Below are positions 56,683 through 64,000 of a stretch of 64,000 nt of DNA, piece by piece. Numbering within the stretch: the stretch's first letter is position 1; the number at the start of each line of letters is the position of its first letter. The notes under the pieces were generated by a model. It did not search any database and was not told where the DNA came from. It saw nothing but the letters and a program-made list of their open reading frames with translations. Source of the stretch: Rhabdophis nuchalis (taxonomy: Eukaryota; Chordata; Lepidosauria; Squamata; Natricidae); assembly GCA_039707465.1 (NCBI GenBank), contig CM077648.1, forward strand, positions 15,393,119-15,457,118, given 5' to 3'. The position numbers and the translations under genes were made by a program.

Positions 56683-57820
56683 AAAAGCAGAGTTGGAAGG
56701 GACCTTGTAGGTCTTCTAGTCTAACCCCCTGCGTGGGCAGGAACCTTATACCATTTCAGACAAATGGCTATCTAACATCTTCTTAAAGACTTCCAGGGTT
56801 GGGGCATTCACAACTTCTGGAGGCAAGCTGTTCCAGAGGTTAACTGGTGCCGTCCACTAGACTTTGTCAGCGGGTGACGCCCAGGGGAAGGGCCTTCTCT
56901 GTGGCGGGCCCAGCCCTCTGGAACGACCTTCCCCCCGATATCAGGACAACCACGGACCTCCGCTCCTTCCGCCTAAAATTAAAGACACATCTGTTTCGCT
57001 TGGCCGGCCTAGGGTAGTCTCTTTTTAGATTGGGGTTAGTTTTAATATGGGATTTTAGCGCAGGGTTAGTTTAATTTCATTTTATTATTGTATACTGTTT
57101 GTATTTTATATGTATTTTAAATTCCCTGTGCCCCGCCTCGAGTCCCTTCTGGGAGAGAGAGCGGGTTATAAATTAAATTATTATTATTATTATTATTATT
57201 AACTGTTCTAACTGTCAGGAAATTTCTCCTTAGTTCTAAGTTGCTTCTCTCCTTGATTAGTTTCCATCCATTGCTTCTTGTCCTGCCCCCAGGTGCCTTG
57301 GAGAATAGTTTGACTCCCTCTTCTTTGTGGCACCCTCTGAGATATCGGAACACTGCTATCATGTCTCCCCTGGTCCTTCTCTTCATCAAACTAGACATAC
57401 CCAGCTCCTGCAACCGTTCTTCATATGTTTTAGTCTCCAGTCCCCTAATCATCTTGGTTGCTCTTCTCTGCACTCTTTCCAGAGTCTCCATGACTTTTCT
57501 ACATCGTGGCGACCAAAACTGTATGCAATATTCCAGGTGTGGCCTTACCAAGGCACTATACAGTGGCATTAACACTTCACGTGATCTAGATTTTATCCCT
57601 CTGTTTATGCAGCCTAGAACTGTGTTGGCTTTTTTGGCAGCTGCTACACACTGCTGGCTCCTATTTAAATGGTTGTCCACTAGGACTCCAAGATCCCTCT
57701 CACAGTTGCTACTATTGAGCAAGGTACCACCTATACTGTACCTGTGCATTTTGTTTTTCTTGCCTAAATGTAGAACCTTACTCTTTTCACCACTGAATTT
57801 CATTTTATTAGATAGTGCCC
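56683..57820 (-). mobile_element. Longest CR1 LINE copy (RT C-terminal half), split by an L2 3' end
   Basis: The minus strand 57117-57803 is open for 228 codons. It reads KFSGEKSKVLHLGKKNKMHR, DLGVLVDNHLNRSQQC, then MPLYSALVRPHLEYCIQFWS and RRATKMIRGLETKTYEERL, the thumb and C-terminal part of CR1 reverse transcriptase. The frame then runs into the inserted L2 tail (poly-Asn from ATT repeats), so the CR1 end at 56683-56841 is separated. The preserved frame suggests recent activity. Confidence 0.9.
56842..57205 (+). mobile_element. L2-like LINE 3' end with (ATT)n tail, nested in CR1
   Basis: Sense strand reads PRGRAFSVAGPALWNDLPPD and FRLKLKTHLFRLA, then CCGCCTCGAGTCCCTTCTGG and (ATT)n. The CR1 text AGGTTAA is present on both sides, as a short target duplication would give. 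Confidence 0.75.
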
Positions 57821-57834
57821 AAAGATAGTGCCCA

Positions 57835-58125
57835 ATTATTTAACAATTGTTTAAGAATTCTTAAATAGATTAGATCTATTTCATTTGTTATGATCTATGA
57901 TAGAAGTTCTGTTTGTTATGCCTTATTCTAGTTCAAAGGATCATTGATGTTTAAGTTCTTATCTGTATTGAAGAAAGTCAGAAGTTATTTTTTTCCATAG
58001 TTTTTTCCCCTTTAAGTCTGTTGTTTTTTCAGAATTTCCCCCCTCCTTTTAACTCTTTCTTTGTTTTGCTTTTTGAGTGTTATATTTTTTGGAAAATTAA
58101 TAAAGTTTCTTTTTTAAAAAGTCCA
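57835..58125 (+). other. Possible LINE 3' UTR fragment
   Basis: T-rich sequence ending GGAAAATTAATAAAGTTTCT and a poly(A)-like stretch at 58110-58118; no coding part. Weak call. Confidence 0.3.
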
Positions 58126-58238
58126 AAGCAGATTTCGGGAAACAATTATTTATACCGAGGCTGACACCCAAATTAAGTTAGCAATACAATAAAAATGAAA
58201 GCGCTCCCTTTCTAAAGTTATCTCCTCTTCTGTTGTAG

Positions 58239-58289
58239 GCAAAACACTTCCGGAGAAGATTTAAGTCAGAAGATTCAGAAGAAAATGCA
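58239..58289 (+). CDS. IBSP: IBSP exon 3 (basic segment plus SEDSEEN phosphorylation motif)
   Basis: A 51-nt phase-0 exon encodes AKHFRRRFKSEDSEENA. The acceptor is TTGTAG at 58233-58238 and the donor GTATGT at 58290. The basic HFRRRFK stretch followed by SEDSEEN matches the mature N-terminus of bone sialoprotein, where S-x-E serines are sites for the Golgi kinase FAM20C in studied species. The exon is only about 110 bp upstream of exon 4. Confidence 0.92.
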
Positions 58290-58396
58290 GTATGTTGGCA
58301 CAATCCTTGAATTTTTATTTTGCTGCTAAGCATAGCAAACCCCGCTACCCCACCCTTAGATTTAACTATTAAAATGTCTTTCTTTTATTTTGGCAG

Positions 58397-58468
58397 GTGT
58401 TCAAGAATAGATACAGGAATTTTCTTTATAGATACCCTTACTTCTACCCACCTATGAAAAGATTCCAG
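58397..58468 (+). CDS. IBSP: IBSP exon 4 (Tyr/Phe-rich collagen-binding segment)
   Basis: A 72-nt phase-0 exon encodes 24 residues beginning VFKNRYRNFLYRY and ending FYPPMKRFQ. The acceptor is GGCAG at 58392-58396 and the donor GTAAAT at 58469. The aromatic, Pro-containing stretch corresponds to the hydrophobic collagen-binding region mapped in mammalian bone sialoprotein. Conservation of YxYPYFYPPxKRF-type residues makes this the most diagnostic exon of the gene in the window. Confidence 0.93.
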
Positions 58469-58802
58469 GTAAATACAGTTTTTTTGGGGGGGAAATTAAA
58501 CTCCAGACAGGAGTTTCCATAGAAGGGGGATCAATAAAGGTAAGATGGCAACTCCAATAGTACAATCCTTTTTAATATACAACACATGCACCAAGAGAAG
58601 CAGGTCTTTGATTGCACAATCGTGGCTGCCATCTTAACCTTTTTTGCCCTCGCTGTAGGCACACATGCTCCAGATTAAAATCTTTAAAAGCATCAGTGCT
58701 GATTATTGAGGCGCAATACAAGGATGGATATAGAAGCTATGTAAGCTGTATAATTCCTGCAAATACAGATAGTCCTCTTCAACTTATAATAGTTTGTTTA
58801 GT

Positions 58803-59108
58803 TTACAGAATAACAAAGTTGGAAGGGATCTTGGAGGTCTTCTAATCCAACCTACTGCTCAGGCAGGAAGCCCTACCGTTTTAGACAAATGGCTGTCCAA
58901 TCTCTTCTTAAAAACCTCCAGTGTTGGATATTCACCACTTCTGGAGGCAAGTTGTTCCACTGATGAATTGATCTCACTGTCAGGAAATTTCTCCTCAGTT
59001 CTAGGTTGCTTCTCTCCATGATTAGTTTCCATCCATTGCTTCTTGTTCTGCCTTCAGGTGCCTTGAAGAATAGCTGGACTCCATCTTCTTTGTGGCAACC
59101 CCTTAGAT
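58803..59108 (-). mobile_element. CR1 LINE 3' end
   Basis: Antisense copy from CAAAGTTGGAAGGGATCTTG to CTTTGTGGCAACCCCTTAG. Confidence 0.83.
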
Positions 59109-59315
59109 GTAAAAGTCTGTAGAGATTCCCAATCATCCAGGTCATGGGTGTCCCAAAGGTTCTTCTTCTTTGGGACAACCAAGATGACCAAGGTCGTCTG
59201 GCAGTGATCAGGTGCCTCCTTCTTTGAAGACATTTAGATTCTCATCCATTCCCCACTATCCTGTCAGAGCTGTAGAAGCTTCTTAGATGAGAAGAGAAAT
59301 GTCTTCAAAGAAAAC
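59109..59315. repeat. Unclassified interspersed repeat fragment
   Basis: Contains inverted pieces GAAGACATTTAGATTCTCATC and GATGAGAAGAGAAATGTCTTC, the look of a DNA-transposon remnant lying between two CR1 copies. Confidence 0.4.
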
Positions 59316-59317
59316 TG

Positions 59318-59690
59318 GGTATGTCTAGTTTGATGAAGAGAAGGACCAGGGGAGACATGATAGCAGTGTTCCGATATCTCAGAGGGTGCCACAAAGAAGA
59401 GGGAGTCAAACTATTTTCCAAGGCACCTGGGGGCAGGACAAGAAGCAATGGGTGGAAACTAATCAAGGAGAGAAGCAACTTAGAACTAAGGAGAAATTTC
59501 CTGACAGTTAGAACAATTAACCTCTGGAACAGCTTGCCTCCAGCAGTTGTGAATGCCCCAACCCTGGAAGTCTTTAAAAAGATGTTAGATAGCCATTTGT
59601 CTGAAATGGTATAAGGTTCCTGCCCACGCAGGGGGTTGGACTAGAAGACCTACAAGGTCCCTTCCAACTCTGCTATTGTATTGTAAAAAA
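59318..59690 (+). mobile_element. CR1 LINE 3' end
   Basis: Sense, open 59321-59614: [20 protein letters not shown] ... NSLPPAVVNAPTLEVFKKML, followed by the full 3' tail to TCCAACTCTGCTATTGTATTGTA. Confidence 0.9.
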
Positions 59691-60129
59691 CAAGAAAGTC
59701 CAATTGCCTCCTGAAAAAGCACCTTTAGGGGACAACCCCTTAGATATTGGAACATAGCTAGTGACCATTCAAAGTGACAACAGCACTGAAAAAAGTGACA
59801 TGACCATTTTACACACTTACAACCATTGCACCTTTCCCATGGCCATGTGATCAAAATTTGTCCATTTGGCAACTGACTCATATTTATGACGATTTCAGTA
59901 TCCCATGATCCTGTGGTCATCTTTTGCAACCTTCTGACAAGCAAAGTCAATGGGGAAGCCAGAGTCATTTAGTAACTCTGTTACTAACTTAACAACTGGA
60001 ATGATTCACTTAACAACGGTGGCAAGAAAGGTTGTAAAATGTTTCGAAATTCACTTAACAACTCTTCTCTCTTAGCAACAGAAATTCTGGGCTCAGTTGT
60101 CATAAGTCAAGGACTACCTGTAATTCTAT

Positions 60130-61020
60130 AAAATGCCAAGAATACCTGATTTTACTTATGTACAGCCATCCATACAGTATATTCAAATTTGCTGATGTAA
60201 AAATCCCATGGATAGAAACATTTTTACTATTCTTTCCGCTCCTTTGTACCTGACAAAAACTTGATTATGTTTTAATTCTTGCCCAAATGGTCAAATATCA
60301 GAAGTAAAATCACAGAAAAGGAAGCAACTTCTATAGACCACTTATGGACAATACTGTTGATGATCCATGAAAATAATATACTTCTGGAAGGATTTCTTTC
60401 TTCCATTGTTAAGGAGACAAATGGGATGTGAAAGAGCATCCATAAAACAGTGGTTTCTTATGGACAACTTGGGAGTAATTCAGGGGCCTGTTAATTATAT
60501 GTTTTCAAATATGGGTCATGTAAGGAACTAAAAATTGTCTTCTGGGAATGTTGCCTCAACGGAATAGTGGTTTGGCATCTCTGTTAGGGACAACGGAGAT
60601 ATTTTTATATTGATCAGTGGCCTTGCAGCCTTGGACAACTTATTGTGTATCCTTCTTGCTTGTCTTATTATTCTTTTCGGACGAGACAAAGATTAACTCT
60701 GAACATCAATAGTTTTCTTAAAAGCCTGGAAGAGGTTGAAGTTGTGGCCTATTCATCTCCCACTTTTGGAAAGAAATAATGTTTTCTGCCTTTTGCGGTA
60801 GCATGAAAGAAATTGACATAATCTAAGGTGGCTTATTCAGAGCACAGCAAAGCTGCTAAACCATGTTTAAGCTGGAAAAATTGCCTTTCAAAGGCCTTTT
60901 TAGTAAAATAAGCTAGTGCTTTACACCATGCAGCCGACATTGAGCTGCGTGGTTTCAGATAAGAATCCTTCTAGGGAAAATTAGAGATGCAAGGATTACT
61001 GTATGATTAAATCAATAGAG
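60130..61020. other. IBSP intron 4, no feature recognised
   Basis: Unique-looking sequence without coding resemblance. Confidence 0.4.
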
Positions 61021-61024
61021 ATTA

Positions 61025-61545
61025 AATCAAATAAGGTCACACTTGGAATACTGCATTCAGTTTTGGTCATCATGATGTAGAAAAGATGCAGAGACTCTAG
61101 AAAGAGTGCGGAGAAGAGCAACAAAGATGATTAGGGGATTGGAGGCTAAAACATATGAAGAACAGTTGCAGGAACTGGATATTTAATGAAAGTTTAATGA
61201 AAAGAAGGTCCAGGGGAGACATGATAGCAGTCTTCCAGTATCTCAGGGGCTGCCACAAAGAAGAGGGAATCAAGCTATTCTCCAAAGCACCTGAGGGTAG
61301 AACAAGAAGCAATGGCTGGAAACTAATCAAGGAGAGAAGCAACTTAGAACTAAGGAGAAATTTCCTGACAGTTAGAACAATTAACCAGTGGAACAACTTG
61401 CCTCCAGAAGTTGTGAATGCTCCAACACTGGAAGTTGTAAAGAAGAGATTGGACAACAATTTGTCTGAAGTGGTATAGGGTTTCCTGCCCACGCAGGGGG
61501 TTGGACTAGAAGACCTCCAAGGTCCCTTCCAACTCTTTTATTCTA
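61025..61545 (+). mobile_element. CR1 LINE 3' region
   Basis: Sense copy: GEEQQR-type text from 61085, open frame 61155-61478 with GCHKEEGIKLFSKAPEGRTR and NNLPPEVVNAPTLEVVKKRL, then the 3' tail. Confidence 0.9.
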
Positions 61546-61720
61546 TAAGCAAGTCTCCAAGCGTGTTAGTTTCTTTTGTGAACTTTCAAGGCTAACTGCT
61601 GAACCAATATAAACACCACTCTTTCTTTAGATACAAATTAGAACTTGGAACATGCAAGTTTGCATGATGGTAAAGGATTCAAAAACTTGCAATCTTTGGT
61701 TACCTGACTATAAGGTATAC

Positions 61721-62097
61721 AGGTAATCCTTGACTTACAATCACAATTGAGCCCAACATTTCTGTTGCTAAGTGAAACAGTTGTTAAATGAGTTTTGCCC
61801 CATTTTACGACCTTTCTTGCCAGAATTTGAAGTGAACCACCGCAGTTGTTAAGGTACTAATATGGTTGTTATATGAAAAGGGTTTTCCCATGATCTTGGC
61901 TTGTAAGGAGGTCATGAAAGATGGGACCCTGGGATACTGCAACTGTCATAAATATGGCAAGCATCTGAATTTTGATCATATGAATATGGGGACGCTGCAA
62001 CAGTCGCAAGTGTGAAAAATAGTCATTAGTCACTTTTTTTCAGTGCCCTTGTAACTTAGAACGGTCACTAAATGAGCTGCAAGTCAACGACTACCTA
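61721..62097. mobile_element. TA-flanked MITE (M1), near complete
   Basis: Left CAGGTAATCCTTGACTTACA after TA; right CAAGTCAACGACTACCT before ATA. Confidence 0.8.
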
Positions 62098-62205
62098 TAT
62101 TCCCTTATTGCCTCTACTTTATTTTTTTTAATCCAGCAACAAAACATCTGAAGTCTGGGTCTGAAGTCCTGAAAAAGCTACCTAGACTTGAGTGTCACTA
62201 TATAC

Positions 62206-62742
62206 CAGTGACAGCTAAGCTTTTTGCCATTGTGCATCAACACCCATATTGTAACGCGCACACGATCCCCTGTGCGCTCTTCCCCCCGTGCATGCATGCA
62301 CAAAACCCCTGCATGTGCCCCGCCCCCTGTGCATGCACGCACAGCCCCCTGCGCCTGTACCCACAACCCCCCGCGCTCCCATGCCCCCCACACATGTGCC
62401 CTGCCTACCCACCAACACCCATTTTTGGCTTCCAGGTTGGTGCAGGATGCTTTTGAGGCTTACAACGGAGTACAGGGGGAGATGTACACATACCCCACGG
62501 CCTGATTTGGGCTTGGAAGGCCTCCTGCACCAACCTGCAAGCCAAAATGGGGCACGGGGGTGCTGTGCAAGGTCCCGAAATGCAATGTGAGAGCCCCCCG
62601 CAGCAGAGACCCAAAGACCAGCTGGGCAGCAGGAGGCGTGCGCACGTGCACGGTGGAGCTGGGCTGGGGCGATGGCTGGTGTGCCCGCAGAGAGGGCATT
62701 GTGTGCCACCTGTGGCGCATGTGCCATAGGTTCACCATCACG
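62206..62742. mobile_element. hAT-like element (family B), complete, in IBSP intron 4
   Basis: Ends CAGTGACAGCTAAGC and GGTTCACCATCACGG. Perfect 8-bp duplication CTATATAC (62198-62205, 62743-62750). It lies about 100 bp before exon 5. Confidence 0.88.
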
Positions 62743-62840
62743 GCTATATACCTAAGAGGGAGCAGAAGTGGATTGCTTTTCTGTAAATAAGCATTCGTGT
62801 TGTTTGGGAGCAAATGCCTCAGAACTGTCTCTCTTTCCAG

Positions 62841-62909
62841 TTTAACAGTGACTCATCTGAAGAAGGTTTTGGTGGCAATAGTTCAGAGGAAGAAGAGGAA
62901 GAAGAAGGG
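62841..62909 (+). CDS. IBSP: IBSP exon 5 (first poly-Glu/Ser acidic segment); gene continues past the window
   Basis: A 69-nt phase-0 exon encodes FNSDSSEEGFGGNSSEEEEE and three more residues ending in Gly. The acceptor is TTTCCAG at 62834-62840 and the donor GTAAGG at 62910. It corresponds to the first hydroxyapatite-binding polyglutamate segment of bone sialoprotein. With exons 2-4 it gives 82 residues. The remaining exons, with the second poly-Glu run and the RGD integrin site, are not in the window, so the gene is cut by the window end and not by mutation. Confidence 0.9.
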
Positions 62910-63214
62910 GTAAGGAATGTGTCTGGTTTTATTCAAACCAAACCCAAGAAGCATTGTTTTTAAACCCTATTGTCTGTGAATGCTTATGGTGAAGATTAGT
63001 AACTGACCACAAGTTTCTATTTATGGTTGGTGTATTTTTTTTTTAAGTCTAAGTCATCAAAACAAGCAGCAACCTTGCAGATACAGTAAAAGCTATCAGA
63101 ATGGAAGCCTTTCTATTTTTGTCATGACTTGCAAGCAACAAAATTCTGGCTGGGCCATCAAAATGAAGGAATACGTTGTTTGGCAAGAAACTGGCCTGAG
63201 TTAAGGAGATCAAT

Positions 63215-63270
63215 GGTAGACAGACAGATGATGGACAGACAGATGGACAGATAGACCGACAGACAGATCC
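63215..63270. repeat. Imperfect (GACA)n microsatellite
   Basis: GACAGACAGATGATGGACAG and related units. Confidence 0.8.
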
Positions 63271-63282
63271 TGATATGTAGAC

Positions 63283-63600
63283 ACAATACCAATAGAGGAG
63301 AATATTTGTAGCTCAGGGTTGAACTGAAGGGTCCTTGGTGCTTTCTGAGCTGGGTTGTTTTCATGCAGACATTTCATTACCTGACTAGGTAACATCATCA
63401 TTGCTATTGAGTGTGGTTTTGCTTTTGCTTGATGGTGTGTGCTATCAAGCCAGTGTGCACTCAAAGGGACTTTATTATCGTAAAATGGTGGAGAATATGT
63501 GTAGTTCAGAGTTGAATTGCGGGATTTCTGGTGTTCTCTGAGTTTGGTTTCCTGTTGCAGATATTTCATTGCCAAGAAAGGTAACTTTGTCACTGCATGA
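63283..63600. repeat. Penelope-associated 3' repeat, two diverged units
   Basis: GTAGCTCAGGGTTGAACTGA ... GCAGACATTTCATTACC (about 63308-63390) is repeated as GTAGTTCAGAGTTGAATTGC ... GCAGATATTTCATTGCC (63500-63575). It resembles, inverted, the end of the Penelope-like fragment at 12290-12345. Confidence 0.5.
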
Positions 63601-63644
63601 GAGCCAATTTGGGAACAAGAGCCAACAAGGGGAAGTTGAGTTTA

Positions 63645-63860
63645 TGAGACCCGGTCTAGTTTAGTGATTAGGACTCCAGGCTAGAAACAAGGAGACCATG
63701 AATTCCAGTCCCAGCCTAGGCATATAAGTTGGCAAGGTGACTTTGGGTCTATCACTTTCTCTCACCCCAACTTACCTCATAATGTTGTTGTTGTGGAGAA
63801 AATAGGAGGAAGAAGGAATATTAGACATGTTTGCAATCCTGAATTATCTATAAAAGTATA
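63645..63860 (+). mobile_element. tRNA-derived SINE (second family)
   Basis: GTCTAGTTTAGTGATTAGGA head, GAATTCCAGTCCCAGCC near the B box, then GGTGACTTTGGGTCTATCAC and ATAATGTTGTTGTTGTGGAG. Confidence 0.7.
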
Positions 63861-63970
63861 CAGGTGGAATTAAAAAAAAATCTAAAATACATACACACGT
63901 TTATGTAATCCATTCAGATTTCTTGCCTAAACATGTAGTGGTTGGGGAGAGACATCAATGGGACAATAGG

Positions 63971-64000
63971 CAGGGGTGATATTCAGCTGGTTCGGACCGG
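63971..64000. mobile_element. hAT-like element (family C), cut by window end
   Basis: CAGGGGTGATATTCAGCTGG followed by TTCGGACCGG, the left end of family C. Confidence 0.65.

Larger units (their letters stand above)
58766..60119. mobile_element. MITE (M1) split by CR1 and other insertions
   Basis: Left end CAGATAGTCCTCTTCAACTT, right end GTCAAGGACTACCTG-TA. The body resumes at about 59757 after the nested block. Confidence 0.65.

Noticed and set aside
62215..62727. A 170-residue Cys/His/Gly-rich protein on the minus strand
   Set aside because: It lies wholly inside a hAT-like element with an 8-bp target duplication, and overlaps open frames in almost every other frame because of high GC.

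Overview
The window is vertebrate genomic DNA, almost certainly from a squamate reptile and most likely a snake. The signs are dense CR1 LINE 3' ends (one beside an (AATAG)n array), a Sauria-type SINE, long ATCC/ATCT (GATA-class) microsatellites, Penelope-like and L2-like debris, and many palindromic DNA-transposon MITEs. It holds two genes of the secretory calcium-binding phosphoprotein (SCPP) cluster on the + strand. Both have the family hallmarks: a signal-peptide exon starting ATG-AAG and phase-0 introns throughout.

Gene 1 (coding exons 25915-25968 and 27881-29401) encodes a secreted acidic protein of 524 residues. I call it dentin sialophosphoprotein (DSPP). It has a DSP-like N-terminal part, a tolloid/BMP1-type cleavage motif MQG|DDP, and a Ser/Asp-rich dentin-phosphoprotein tail built on a 9-residue period. 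Gene 2 (exon 1 near 48447-48525; coding exons 52189-52242, 58239-58289, 58397-58468, 62841-62909) is the 5' part of bone sialoprotein IBSP. Its RGD-bearing 3' exons lie beyond the window. The IBSP start has a recognisable core promoter: CRE-like element, inverted CCAAT box and A/T-rich TATA-like element. In mammals the order is DSPP-DMP1-IBSP; here the roughly 19 kb between the two genes contains no visible DMP1.

Layout: 1-25.9 kb is intergenic. It holds CR1 copies, a decayed Ty1/copia-type reverse transcriptase fragment, a Helitron-like element with a tetranucleotide-rich array, a Penelope-like element with GIY-YIG remnants, an L1 ORF2 fragment, two solo LTRs, and two copies of an L1 derivative that carries ORF1 but no ORF2. 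25.9-29.7 kb is DSPP. 29.7-48.3 kb is a repeat-rich spacer with hAT-like elements, TA-flanked MITEs, Helitron-like elements and two short solo LTRs. 48.3-64 kb is IBSP, whose introns are packed with CR1, L2, hAT and MITE insertions, many nested.

Together the two genes belong to the mineralised-tissue matrix programme. DSPP products nucleate and regulate dentin mineral; IBSP binds collagen and hydroxyapatite in bone. Both are secreted, and both are substrates for Golgi casein-kinase phosphorylation in the families studied. No bacterial-type operons, CRISPR arrays or confident RNA genes are present.
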